From positions 1,736,001-1,800,000 of the forward strand of contig NC_072813.1 of the NCBI RefSeq assembly GCF_003013715.1: a stretch of DNA of 64,000 bases. The letters are read 5' to 3'. The DNA is from Candidozyma auris (Eukaryota; Ascomycota; Pichiomycetes; Serinales; Metschnikowiaceae). Below the pieces are notes generated by a model that was not told the DNA's origin, searched no databases, and saw only the letters and a list, made by a program, of their open reading frames with translations. Shown here piece by piece: positions 42,085 through 51,454 of this stretch; the first letter of the stretch is position 1, and each line of letters starts with the position of its first letter. Made by a program: the position numbers and the translations under genes.

Positions 42085-43731
42085 TCAATTGTCATCTCCC
42101 CCTTTTTTGCTCTGCTGTTTTCTCCTCTTGGACGCTTCAATCATCTCTTGCCGCTGTTTCCTCTTTTGCTTTACAATCTTCGGCACTGTACTGATACCTG
42201 CTCTCTCAATCTGCTGTGTCTTGACTTTCCTCTTGTCAAAATAAGACAATTTGCCCATGTTCTCCATCCAATCACTGTAGCCATCGGAGCATCCTGACTG
42301 CTTCATCACGTTCACGATCGGTTTCACGGCCTGAGTGTCCTCCTTCGTGAAAAACGTCACCGCTTTGCCCTTGTTAGTACCACGGCCTGTTCTACCGATT
42401 CTGTGAACGTATGCTTGTGCAGTTTGTGGAACGTCGTAGTTGATAACGAGATTCACGCCTCGAAAGTCCACACCTCTAGCTAAAACGTCAGTAGTGATGA
42501 GAACCCAGATGTCACCGTTCTTGAACCTCTTAATCACCTCGTCTCTTTGTTTTGGCGTCCTTTCTGCGTGGATAACGTCCACATTCAACTTGTCATAGAG
42601 CAATTCGTGGAATAACGCCTTCGCACGAGTAATGCTCTGTAAGAATATAATTACAGGAGGCTTGAACTCGCCCTTCTGTAGCATTTCACGGATGGCCACG
42701 AGCTTGCCGTCTTCACTTCCCGTGAACACCAATTTCTGGTCAATATTCAGGGAAGCTGCCTCTTTGTGGCCCACAATGATTCGGACTGGGTCTCTCATGA
42801 TCGAATTTGCAAGTTCCTCCACACCGGATGGGATTGTGGCCGAGAATATAGATTTCCGCAACTTGGGGTTTGTCATGTTGGCCAAAAGAGCATCTGTCTG
42901 CTCCACAAAGCCCTTGTCAAAAAGCCTATCGGCCTCATCAATGACTAGTTGTTCCACAGTGGTTAAGTCTGCGTGACCGTTTTTGACAATGTCAAGAAGA
43001 CGCAAGGGCGTGGAGACTATAATGGCATATTTTGTAGAAGACACAATTCCATCCTGAAGCCTTGTGGCCATTTGTCGCGAAAGAATAGCACTAGGCAAGT
43101 TTTTGTATCCCTTTGTGAGAACTTGTAGTTGTTGAAATATCTGCGATGCCAACTCATTTGTGGGAGCAATAATAAGACCTCTGATTTTCTTGTTTTTCTG
43201 TGGAGCAGTCTGTAAAAGAGTCTGGATCATCGGGATCAAAAATGCCAACGTCTTACCGGAACCTGTAGGTGCACACCCAATAAGATCTCTATCATTTAAT
43301 GCTGCAGGGATCCCCTCACACTGGATCGGCGTGGGCTCAACAAACTCAGCGTCTAGAAGGTTGTGTAGTAGTCTTTTGTTTATTTGGAAACGAGACACAA
43401 GGTCTTCGAATGAGCCAATGGGTAAAGGTACATCGTGGCCCGACACTTTAGAACCTGCAGATTTACGAAACTTTGCTGCTTCTTCTGAGTTTGTGATGAC
43501 AGCTTTTGGAGGCTCCTCAGCTTCGGTCTTTTTTTCGGGTTGATTTGTTTCTTCTGGCTTTTTCTTATGGGTTTTTGTCCTAAAGAAATCGGTTTCTCTA
43601 TCAACATCAGCCTGAATGGAGCTAGGATCTTTCTCAGTTTTTTCCTTATGAGAGTTTCCCGAAAAATCTGCCGTGGCAGATTTACTCGTCTTGAGAGCAG
43701 CGCCCCGACTTAAGATTCTAAAAATATCCAT
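42085..43731 (-). CDS. ROK1: DEAD-box RNA helicase Rok1
   Basis: An ATP-dependent RNA helicase of the nucleolus for 18S rRNA processing, which releases snR30 from pre-ribosomes. It has 548 residues (S. cerevisiae 564). The N-terminus [13 protein letters not shown] is typical of Rok1. Motifs are a Q motif ([13 protein letters not shown]), [42 protein letters not shown] and [10 protein letters not shown] basic Lys/Arg/Gln tail ([20 protein letters not shown]) serves RNA binding. It diverges from MRPL15 across 172 bp. Confidence 0.94.
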   Translation of the reverse strand: MDIFRILSRGAALKTSKSATADFSGNSHKEKTEKDPSSIQADVDRETDFFRTKTHKKKPEETNQPEKKTEAEEPPKAVITNSEEAAKFRKSAGSKVSGHDVPLPIGSFEDLVSRFQINKRLLHNLLDAEFVEPTPIQCEGIPAALNDRDLIGCAPTGSGKTLAFLIPMIQTLLQTAPQKNKKIRGLIIAPTNELASQIFQQLQVLTKGYKNLPSAILSRQMATRLQDGIVSSTKYAIIVSTPLRLLDIVKNGHADLTTVEQLVIDEADRLFDKGFVEQTDALLANMTNPKLRKSIFSATIPSGVEELANSIMRDPVRIIVGHKEAASLNIDQKLVFTGSEDGKLVAIREMLQKGEFKPPVIIFLQSITRAKALFHELLYDKLNVDVIHAERTPKQRDEVIKRFKNGDIWVLITTDVLARGVDFRGVNLVINYDVPQTAQAYVHRIGRTGRGTNKGKAVTFFTKEDTQAVKPIVNVMKQSGCSDGYSDWMENMGKLSYFDKRKVKTQQIERAGISTVPKIVKQKRKQRQEMIEASKRRKQQSKKGGDDN

Positions 43732-43903
43732 CTATTCTGCAAAACAGTATCTTGTAGATTGAGTGAGATGCCCATCTCTTGTGAGTAGTAACGGTGAGCG
43801 TAGTGCATACAAGCAACGCTACTTTCCAACATAGTTTGACTACTAAAAAAATTTACTGAGACTCAGATCTATAGTGATACCTGCCATATACCAACAATCT
43901 CCC

Positions 43904-44575
43904 ATGTTGGTGGATAAAGCTTGCTTACGAGCAGCATCGAAAACCTTACTGAAGCCGGCATGCCGGTCGATATATTTGCATACGGGCCCTCGAGTAGCTG
44001 GGCTCCGTCGAGACCCCAAAGAAGCGTTCAAGACACACCTGGGGCTCGAATACGGTTCCAGTGAAGCGACTAGTGCAGTGAAGAGTTTTTTGGCCAATTA
44101 CAGTATTCCAGAAGAAATGGCTTGTCAAGTAATCACGCATAAGTCGTTTGGAAATGGTATAAAAGCATACAACGAAAAACTAGTGGTAATGGGCCTGAAG
44201 GTGATGAGTCTCTTCTTGGCGAAGCACGTCATTGAGCAGGAAACTACGAACAAGAATGCTATAAACGGCAAAAATTTGGATGTGTTGGGTACGCCCATTG
44301 CCAAAGAACTAGGCGGGAAAACGAGCTTGGGGCTTTTCGCCAAGCAGCATAACCTCAACAAGAACATGTTCTGGAAACTGCACAATCACTCCTTGACGTT
44401 TGAGCAGAGCGGAGAGATGAAAGTCAGTGCACACATGATGTATGCCCTTGTAGGAGCCGTGGCGTACGTTCATGGGAAGAGACTGGCAGAGGAGTTTATC
44501 AGGGAGAAGCTCTTGAAGGGCGAGAATCTGCTTGAGGCGGTGACAGCACAATTGATCGAGGAGAGTACGAGTTGA
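43904..44575 (+). CDS. MRPL15: Mitochondrial large-subunit ribosomal protein mL57 (Mrpl15)
   Basis: A ribosomal protein with a degenerate RNase III fold. It has 223 residues from ATG 43904 (253 in S. cerevisiae). The first 35 residues are basic and form a presequence (ACLRAASKTLLKPACRS). The core shows QVITHKSFGNGIKAYNEKLVVMG and FAKQHNLNKNMFWKLHN, which match Mrpl15; the longer mL44 (Mrpl3, about 390 residues with a dsRNA-binding domain) is excluded by length. The acidic catalytic residues of active RNase III are not evident in the signature, as expected for a structural protein. Confidence 0.85.
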   Translation: MLVDKACLRAASKTLLKPACRSIYLHTGPRVAGLRRDPKEAFKTHLGLEYGSSEATSAVKSFLANYSIPEEMACQVITHKSFGNGIKAYNEKLVVMGLKVMSLFLAKHVIEQETTNKNAINGKNLDVLGTPIAKELGGKTSLGLFAKQHNLNKNMFWKLHNHSLTFEQSGEMKVSAHMMYALVGAVAYVHGKRLAEEFIREKLLKGENLLEAVTAQLIEESTS

Positions 44576-45269
44576 TACAGCGTGTAAATAGATAGTGTCC
44601 AAGTATGGACAGAAATGGAGGAGAACTAGATGAGGATTCGTAGGCATTAAAGTTTTACTTGGTGCACAAGGGTCTTTAAATTGAGTATTATCGATCTTAA
44701 AGACATGGAATGAGAGCATTACGGTACACGTAGTGGTCTTTTGCATCACTCAGCTAAGTTAGGTCCATTGGAAATGCTATTCACCTCAATTAAAATGAGC
44801 TCGAAATTGAATGGGCAAGATAGTAGAGAAGCTGCATTCCATGGTCTCTTTAAGGCTGTAGCATTCAGCAAGGGTTTTCAACTTCCAGAACTCTAGCCTT
44901 GAACGTTTTTGTTGGATCCTATTAATTAAATGTTGAATGTACATCGGTGTAACCTAATGAGAAACCAGAAACAAGAAGCTGGAGATAAACCTGACAAGAT
45001 GTGTCTTATTCCTCTACAAAACCAATTAAAATAATTGATTAAGCTGACAGAAACCAAACTGTGGACACTTACATCGTATTCTCCTACGAAATTCATGGAA
45101 AGGTTCAGTCTTACCGCAAATATCTCCATTGCATGTACCAGCTTTTCATCTAAGACCCTAATCTCAAGAACAGAGGCTGCCGAGCAGTACAAAAGCTCAA
45201 TCAATGAGCATAAAAGTAGAAAGCGATTGCACACTTTCAGTCTGTGTCCATGCTATCTACTCTCTCTAA

Positions 45270-45281
45270 ATGGTTGCAAAA
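45270..45281 (-). promoter_or_regulatory. Recurrent 12-bp promoter motif, copy 12
   Basis: ATGGTTGCAAAA, 667 bp upstream of PMP47. Exact match. Confidence 0.6.
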
Positions 45282-45771
45282 CTATCCAAAGCAGCACAAA
45301 ACACAATGAACTACGCCAACAAGAAACCAAACAAACTGAGCAGCTAAGTCTTCCGGAATCTTGAACTTCCTTTGCCATAACTCCTCAATCCTCAGTTCTA
45401 TTTGTCTCCTTGACCCATTTGAGGTCTGTGCACCTTCTAGGTTGTCCATTAAAAGCAGCTTAAATAACATCATCACAAACCTAAAAATTTTCTACATCAT
45501 CGACAAACACCTTCAGGATCGTCAAGTTTATCAAAGATCAACACGATCAAAATTCAACTGTCCACCTTTCTGGCCTCTTGCGGGGGTGCATGTGAAAACC
45601 TTGTAACACGCTCTATCCACGGTACCCGTGGGTCCCATACTGAGCAGGTGCTTTTATGGAGAGAAGAAGAGAAAAAATAAAAGAGAGTTTCCAATAAACA
45701 GCTTGTCTAGCTTAATGTGTATAACCCACTTTCATGATATTATTCACTTAAGCCTAGATCACCACCAGAAT

Positions 45772-45777
45772 CCTCGG
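45772..45777 (+). promoter_or_regulatory. CCTCGG, possible fatty-acid response site
   Basis: CCTCGG is the core bound by the FarA/FarB/Ctf1 family that controls fatty-acid and peroxisomal genes in filamentous fungi and Candida. It lies 171 bp before PMP47. A hexamer alone is weak evidence. Confidence 0.35.
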
Positions 45778-45947
45778 CTCGTGTATACTAGTCCAACCTG
45801 TCTACATTCTTTTTCTCTTTTCGCACCCGTTTATTGGCATCAACATTCGCGAATCATATATATATCTACCCCATACCCCAGATTTTGCTTCTTTTTACAC
45901 GCTTTAGAATTTACTACAATCACCTTATTTATTGGCTACACTGAATA

Positions 45948-46904
45948 ATGTCTGACAACGACGAGATCGCACACGCTATTGCTGGTGCCGGCGGAGGCGC
46001 TCTTTCTATGATCGTTACTTACCCGTTGGTGACATTATCGACATTGGCCCAGACAACCAAGAAGACGAAGGAAGAGGATTCCAAAAAGACGTCTTCGGTA
46101 GAAGCCACGAAGCAAATATTGAAGGAAAAGGGCATCTTGGGTCTCTATTCGGGACTTGAGCTGGCTTTGTACGGTATCACCCTTTCGCAGTTCATCTACT
46201 ACTATTTCTACGAGTTCACGCTGAACGTGTTTTTGAAAGCGAACAAGGCGGCCAAGCTTAAAAGAAGCGGTCTTTCGACTTTCCAGTCGATCATCACGGG
46301 TGCAATTGCCGGTGCCATCACCGTAGTGGGCACCAACCCTTTCTGGGTCGCTAACACCAGAATGATGACCAAGGCGAAGGAACACGGCGCTCTGAGTGGG
46401 TCTACTGTCAAGGCTATTTTGGAGATTGTTGAACAGGACGGTTTGGGAACCCTTTTTGCCGGTGTCTTTCCTGCGTTGGTGTTGGTGATCAATCCAATTA
46501 TTCAGTACACCATCTTTGAGCAGATCAAGAATATCATCATTGCCGCCAACGGCGTTAAAGCGTTCACTGGTGGCAAGGCATTCTTCATTGGCGCCTTTGG
46601 CAAGCTCGTCGCCACTACGTTGACTTACCCTTACATCACGTTGAAGTCGAGAATGCACGTGAAGAAGAAGCAATTGTCTGAGAAGTCCGGCGAGGAAGAG
46701 GTCAAGCTTTCCATGTACCAGGAAATCCGCAAGATCGTGACGGATGAAGGGTTGGAGGGATTGTACCGTGGCTTGGGCATTAAGTTGTTCCAGTCGATCA
46801 CCACGGCGGCGTTCTTGTTCTACTTCAAGGAGGAGTTGTTGTCTGGATCAGTCAAGCTAGTGCTGATTCTCCGTGGCACCCAGGTGAGAAAGAGCCTTCG
46901 TTAG
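45948..46904 (+). CDS. PMP47: Peroxisomal membrane carrier Pmp47 (SLC25A17 type)
   Basis: A mitochondrial-carrier-family protein of the peroxisomal membrane, taking ATP or CoA-type nucleotides into peroxisomes for fatty-acid activation. It has 318 residues in three carrier repeats. Segments are close to Candida boidinii Pmp47: AHAIAGAGGGALSMIVTYPL, TLAQTTKK, NPFWVANTRMM and TYPYITLKSRMHVKKK. The P-x-D/E-x-x-K/R motifs are altered (YPLVTLS, NPFWVANTR, YPYITLKSR), which is typical of this branch. The last 20 residues are basic and lack a PTS1, as expected of a membrane protein. Confidence 0.9.
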   Translation: MSDNDEIAHAIAGAGGGALSMIVTYPLVTLSTLAQTTKKTKEEDSKKTSSVEATKQILKEKGILGLYSGLELALYGITLSQFIYYYFYEFTLNVFLKANKAAKLKRSGLSTFQSIITGAIAGAITVVGTNPFWVANTRMMTKAKEHGALSGSTVKAILEIVEQDGLGTLFAGVFPALVLVINPIIQYTIFEQIKNIIIAANGVKAFTGGKAFFIGAFGKLVATTLTYPYITLKSRMHVKKKQLSEKSGEEEVKLSMYQEIRKIVTDEGLEGLYRGLGIKLFQSITTAAFLFYFKEELLSGSVKLVLILRGTQVRKSLR

Positions 46905-46991
46905 TGTATATATGTAGACGAATTAGACATTCAACAAACTCTACGATTCCAAGAGATCATATTGGAGGCAGAAGGGAATTCACCTACTGAC

Positions 46992-47657
46992 TCACTCGAT
47001 GAGCAGGCAGATTACGGCACAGAAAAGGCCGTTGATATGATGGTATTCCATTTCGGCCATCTCGTTGAAGAAGAAGAGAAAGTCTCGAACACAACCGAGC
47101 TTGTTGACGTCAGGCTGCCGAAGACGCTTCACAAGAGCCTCTTTCGCCTCTGTAAGCCGCTTATTATGGGGAAAAGCAATGCATTGATAAGCAAGTGCAT
47201 CGAGAAACCTGCGAAGCTCGTTTTCCCTAGCGCCCAAACTCATAAACGCAGCATGAAGTCTCTTTTCGGCCATTTCGTTGTGCATCTCCATCATCTCCGA
47301 CTGTTCACCAAAACTGTTCAACACTTGTTTGAATGTTTCCAATGCCTTCAGCAAACCCTCGTTGTGGATTGCGTTGCATTTCTCGATCCTGAAGAATACA
47401 TCAATTGCAGCCTTCGCCTCATCTAGTGATTTTGCCGTCAGCAAGCCAAGCAGAGCCTTGTTGAGGATTTGTTGTACTTTGTCGTGAGGGATGTCGCTAT
47501 GAGGTGAACAGAGAAGCAGTAACAGCTTGACAAGATCGTTAAGGTGAAGGGGATTTAGGCCATACACTTTCTCCAAATTGAAGACAAAAGAAGCCGTATT
47601 AAGATGATTGAAACCAGCTGAGGCCTCGGTGACTTCCAGGTTCATATCCTGGGTCAT
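46992..47657 (-). CDS. Helical protein of unknown function
   Basis: I do not recognise this 221-residue protein. The first ATG is at 47657 (MTQDMNLEV); the frame stays open 60 bp further upstream without ATG. It is predicted mostly alpha-helical without a membrane segment or targeting signal, and it has repeated amphipathic helices (LNDLVKLLLLL, LDEAKAAIDVFFRIEKC, LLKALETFKQVLNSF, LTEAKEALVKRLRQ). The helical-repeat look recalls TPR-like or PPR-like adaptors but no repeat is regular enough to name. It converges on PMP47 (87 bp) and has an exact recurrent motif 89 bp before its start, which supports it as a real gene. Confidence 0.6.
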   Translation of the reverse strand: MTQDMNLEVTEASAGFNHLNTASFVFNLEKVYGLNPLHLNDLVKLLLLLCSPHSDIPHDKVQQILNKALLGLLTAKSLDEAKAAIDVFFRIEKCNAIHNEGLLKALETFKQVLNSFGEQSEMMEMHNEMAEKRLHAAFMSLGARENELRRFLDALAYQCIAFPHNKRLTEAKEALVKRLRQPDVNKLGCVRDFLFFFNEMAEMEYHHINGLFCAVICLLIE

Positions 47658-47745
47658 TTTGAGCAAAAGAGGATATCTGAAGAAAAAGAGTGCAAATCGG
47701 AAAGTAGGAGGTCTCAATGCATCTCATTTATTGACATGGGCCACA

Positions 47746-47757
47746 TTTTGCAGCCAT
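47746..47757 (+). promoter_or_regulatory. Recurrent 12-bp promoter motif, copy 13
   Basis: TTTTGCAGCCAT, 89 bp upstream of the helical-protein gene. Exact match. Confidence 0.7.
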
Positions 47758-48246
47758 TCGCACAGCTACTATGAGGGCGACAGATAAAGTCAATACTGCA
47801 TTACATATTTCAGAACAAGGCATTGGGAGTCTAATACGAAAGATAAGATATCAACGTTTGTGATCATGCCTATTCGAAGTTTTCTTTGCTTGTAGTTCAC
47901 GTCTTCTACAATGAATGCTTTAAATAGTGGTTGCTGAATGTATGTCATAAAATGGGGAAATACCTTCGCTATTGATACTCATAATTGGAGAAGGTACTTG
48001 GAATTGGTCCATCAATTACACTTACTCAGCTTCAAATTGCGTCTTTGACCGACTTGTTGAACATTATTCTGCCTTGTACACCGTTGACTATAAGATGTGT
48101 AATGTCTGCGCCATAAGCTCAAATCGACATAATGAAGTTCCCTGTGAACATCTTATTGCATACTAAAGTATACCATATGACTATATATCAAAAATCAGCA
48201 GGTCAGGCACTGGTTGATGACGGGCTATCTGCCCTGGGGTAAGCTG

Positions 48247-48259
48247 GTGTACGGGTGTG
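48247..48259 (-). promoter_or_regulatory. Rap1-like site next to the tandem motif array
   Basis: GTGTACGGGTGTG on the top strand; the complement CACACCCGTACAC contains ACACCCGTACAC, a full match to the Rap1 consensus ACACCCRYACAY. It lies 10 bp from the first tandem motif core. Confidence 0.5.
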
Positions 48260-48268
48260 ACACCTTTA

Positions 48269-48304
48269 GCAGCCATTTTGGCAGCCATTTTGGCAGCCAT
48301 TTTG
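48269..48304 (+). repeat. Three tandem 12-bp GCAGCCATTTTG repeats
   Basis: GCAGCCATTTTG is repeated three times head to tail (48269, 48281 and 48293). Each unit carries the GCAGCCAT half of the recurrent motif. The array is 720 bp before the Zn2Cys6 gene and 610 bp before the helical-protein gene. Confidence 0.85.
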
Positions 48305-49022
48305 TTCAAATAGCTCACGTTTGATGAAGGATATGTATTCTATGAAAATTAAGTGACAAAAGCAAGTTCTTCTGAATGTATTAAACCATACAGCGTCTTC
48401 TGGATATTCTTCAATCTACTGCACCCCAAAGTGGCATCCATCCAACGCTACTTCAGTACTCAGCAGAAGCGAGGCAGATCTCTATACCTAGGGTGTTTGC
48501 AACCTCTTATGACAAACCCAAAATAGTCGTCAATCATACATCCAGTCAAATGCAAGCCTGCTCACTCTCCATCTGTTCACAGTTAACCTCCTTTTGTTTT
48601 TTTTATCTCTTTTCTTACTTCACTTTTCCTTTCTTTTACCCGTGCTGCATCGGGGGCCAAAGGCCCTTCTTCCGCCCATACCCAAGCCCTTAAATACAAC
48701 CTTGAAAGGAGACTATCGAAGCCGAAATTTTCGATTTCAATGACCGTAGCCTGAGTATTCTCAGCATTTATTCCAAAAATTCACAATTAATTCATTCAGC
48801 TTCAGCCCTCCATCTCTGCTGCCACCTGTGGTTGCAAAATACGACCTCGCATCTATCCATACAGTTTTCCGATATCACCATCCATTATCTACGCGTGGAA
48901 GCTGCTTCTTACATCCTTTCCTTCCTTCGCTGCATTTCAAATTATTGTTTCAAGTTTTGTTTACTTCTTTTTTTTCATCCCTTCAATATTTCACTTCATT
49001 CGCTTGTTCATGAATCTACAGC

Positions 49023-51332
49023 ATGTCTTCACCTTTGGACCTCCCACACAAGAAAGCTTCGCCGGAGCCCATGCTGGAAACGCCCTCTCAAGCACCATCG
49101 CCAAAATTTACTACAAACACAAGGCTAGTGGCTCGAAGAGCTTGTCTCAGCTGCCGGGAGAAAAAGATCAAATGTGACGGCGAAGCCATGGGCGCCTCGC
49201 TGGAGGGTGAAAGTTCGACGTGCACCAATTGCAAAATGTTGGGGATCAAGTGTGTGTTTGTTCAGAGCATGCGAGGCGGAAGCCGAAGAAAGAGGCTGTA
49301 TGTTGATGTGGCTAAAGGAAGTGTCAATGGCGGTGTGGTGGAAGGGCAGCCGCTGCTACATCTTCTGCCTAGGTCACTGAAGGCTTATACGGAGCCAGGC
49401 ACACCGTCCACGATATCTGACTTTCTGCTACAGTCAGAAATGAAGCTGCCGGGAAGAAACAAATATAAGAGTCGAAGGCATCATCACAACGGGCACCATC
49501 ATGGACATGGCCACGGTCCTTTCCCATTCCACAGTCATGGCCCTTTTGGGCCATTTGGGCCCTTTGGTCCTCCTGCCCACCACCGCCATAAGAAGCATGG
49601 CCACCACTGGCCACCACAGCCTCCGCCGCCGCCTCCGTTTTATCATCATCATCATTCTCATGGCTCTCCACCACCGCCTCCTCCTCACGGCCCATGGGGC
49701 TCCTCCTTAACGCCGCCACCTTTTGCATTCAGCTACCCTCCTGGTGCCCCGCCTCCTCCACATCTGCCTCATCCGCCGCCTCCTGCTAGCCCTGCTCAAA
49801 ACTATGAGGAGCATGGTAGAAACGGCTTCTACCACCATTTCCCTGGCCCGCCCCCACCGCCTTTACCGCCTCCTCCACACCTTCCTCCTCCACCGTTTGC
49901 ATTTCTGCCTCGTGCTCTGTACGATTTCCGTCTGTGCTCTGAGGAAACTACGCTGACGTCAACTTCTTCGCCAATGAGCAAAAAGGGCACTACTGAATCC
50001 GCTGATCCCGAGCCCTTCACACGTGCTGAGCTCCAGCTGCACGAGCTCCCGCCATGGTCAGTTCTTAATGAGATTTTGAGCTACTACTTCGTCTTCTGTC
50101 ATCCTAATGACCAGCTTTTCAGTAACAAGGCTGCTTTTATTCAACTGCTTTTTTTACGTCATGACGCTGCATTGCTTCACGCTATCATCTCCAGAGTGTG
50201 TTGTGTGAAGAAATGGCCGATAGAGGCGCATGAACGAGAGTGGGTGAATCGAACGTACAAATATATGGATATGCTTGACGACCACGGGATGCTTGTGTGC
50301 TACGCAATATTGCGAAAGACACCTTTCATACGAGACGATCCGATCAGACACAAAGAGGTCGTCAGCAAGTTTCTAGAGGTGATCAAGAATAACAACTATA
50401 TTCAGATCTTGACGAAAGAGGAGCTGATGAACAAAAGAAAGACCATTGACAACGGGATCAAGGTGCGGGCCATTTGGGGCTTCTGGGCAGATTCCAACTT
50501 GGTTAATGAGAACAACGAATATTCTGACAGACTAAAACATATCTTCCCCTTGCCTGTTCCCAACGAGTCTTATCGCAAGGGCCCTGTTGCCGCCAGGTTT
50601 ACGTGGAATGAGATCGAAAAGGGGATTTACAAGGACTACACTCTGTACATTAAAGCATTGCTGGATTTGCAAGACGCTCGTGATGGTCAAGCCGTGCAGA
50701 GAGAGTCCAAGCTATGTTACTATTTGGAGGACTACTTTGACATTACTGAGGGCAGAGTCTGCATCAATTCCCACATGGCTCTGGCCAAGTGTATCTACAG
50801 TCAAGCACAGATCATAAACAAATTGCGGTCCATAAATCTAGACGACCCGCCTGAACGCCTCACGTCGTCACATTGGACGTCGTTAGGTGCAATCACCGAT
50901 GAAATGCAAGAGATATGTAACGTTATAGAGACTGTCAGAGGACGAGGCCAATGTGAGCACAAGCTAGTCGCCTACGGAGTCACGTCCATGGATGGCGGCG
51001 ACTGGAAAACCTCGTCTGACTTTGTGTCTCTGGGCAGCGAAGCGTGGGCCAAAGCTGGCGATGCCATTGTCTTGTCAGTCTTTCATGCCATCAGTATTGT
51101 ACCCAAGATTATTAGTCTCGTTAAAGACGCAAATACAGAAGATATTCAAGTGGAGCTCCGAGAAAAGCTTCATAGTGACAGATTACACAAGCAATTTCGA
51201 ACACTTGACGAGTTTGCTGGTTTTCGAAGCACGTTGCCTTGTGCCATGCCCGAATTGACTAAAATAGTACATCAAGCCAAAGATGCCATCAACCAGGCAC
51301 TTGTTTCGCAGGGCGAAATTTCGCAGCCATAA
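49023..51332 (+). CDS. Zn2Cys6 transcription factor with His/Pro-rich linker
   Basis: A fungal binuclear zinc-cluster regulator of 769 residues. The DNA-binding domain is at about residues 37-83: RACLSCREKKIKCDGE, then a longer loop (AMGASLEGESS), then TCTNCKMLGIKCVF, giving six Cys, followed by a basic linker (RGGSRRKR). Residues about 145-300 are extraordinary low-complexity sequence: HHHNGHHHGHGHGPF, (GPF)n, KKHGHHWPPQPPPPPP and many PPHP runs, which could bind metal or mediate condensation. From about 330 the chain resembles the fungal middle-homology region (LNEILSYYFVFCHPNDQLF). The target is unknown and I cannot place an orthologue. Its last codons (TTTCGCAGCCA|TAA) overlap a copy of the recurrent promoter motif. 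Confidence 0.92.
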   Translation: MSSPLDLPHKKASPEPMLETPSQAPSPKFTTNTRLVARRACLSCREKKIKCDGEAMGASLEGESSTCTNCKMLGIKCVFVQSMRGGSRRKRLYVDVAKGSVNGGVVEGQPLLHLLPRSLKAYTEPGTPSTISDFLLQSEMKLPGRNKYKSRRHHHNGHHHGHGHGPFPFHSHGPFGPFGPFGPPAHHRHKKHGHHWPPQPPPPPPFYHHHHSHGSPPPPPPHGPWGSSLTPPPFAFSYPPGAPPPPHLPHPPPPASPAQNYEEHGRNGFYHHFPGPPPPPLPPPPHLPPPPFAFLPRALYDFRLCSEETTLTSTSSPMSKKGTTESADPEPFTRAELQLHELPPWSVLNEILSYYFVFCHPNDQLFSNKAAFIQLLFLRHDAALLHAIISRVCCVKKWPIEAHEREWVNRTYKYMDMLDDHGMLVCYAILRKTPFIRDDPIRHKEVVSKFLEVIKNNNYIQILTKEELMNKRKTIDNGIKVRAIWGFWADSNLVNENNEYSDRLKHIFPLPVPNESYRKGPVAARFTWNEIEKGIYKDYTLYIKALLDLQDARDGQAVQRESKLCYYLEDYFDITEGRVCINSHMALAKCIYSQAQIINKLRSINLDDPPERLTSSHWTSLGAITDEMQEICNVIETVRGRGQCEHKLVAYGVTSMDGGDWKTSSDFVSLGSEAWAKAGDAIVLSVFHAISIVPKIISLVKDANTEDIQVELREKLHSDRLHKQFRTLDEFAGFRSTLPCAMPELTKIVHQAKDAINQALVSQGEISQP
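51319..51330 (+). promoter_or_regulatory. Recurrent 12-bp promoter motif, copy 14, overlapping a stop codon
   Basis: TTTCGCAGCCAT ends inside the TAA stop of the zinc-cluster gene and lies 125 bp before the AIM6 ATG. Exact match; a near copy follows at 51382. The start of AIM6 is the likely beneficiary. Confidence 0.6.
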
Positions 51333-51454
51333 TTCATCCGCGAAATCTGGGGTTTCACGTGGTAGCCGCAAGGGGAATTCAATTGGCTGCGAATTTATTC
51401 AGCTTCATAACTTTGGACCAACAACTTTTTCTTTGGATTCTTTGTGTATCCACC

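Larger units (their letters stand above)
44576..45947. other. Intergenic, 1.4 kb, PMP47 upstream region
   Basis: No supported gene. It carries an exact recurrent motif (45270), a CCTCGG hexamer (45772), a one-mismatch C-variant motif (45829-45840) and TATATATA near 45858, about 85 bp before the PMP47 start. Confidence 0.6.
47658..49022. other. Divergent intergenic, 1.4 kb
   Basis: No supported gene. It contains an exact recurrent motif (47746), a Rap1-like site (48247) followed at once by three tandem 12-bp copies of the motif core (48269-48304), a partial TTTGCAACCTC (48496), and a one-mismatch copy (48828). The last 250 bp before 49023 are pyrimidine-rich with T runs, typical of a long yeast leader. 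Confidence 0.65.

Noticed and set aside
43904..44575. Assignment as MRPL3 (mL44)
   Set aside because: Too short and without a dsRNA-binding domain; the motifs fit MRPL15.
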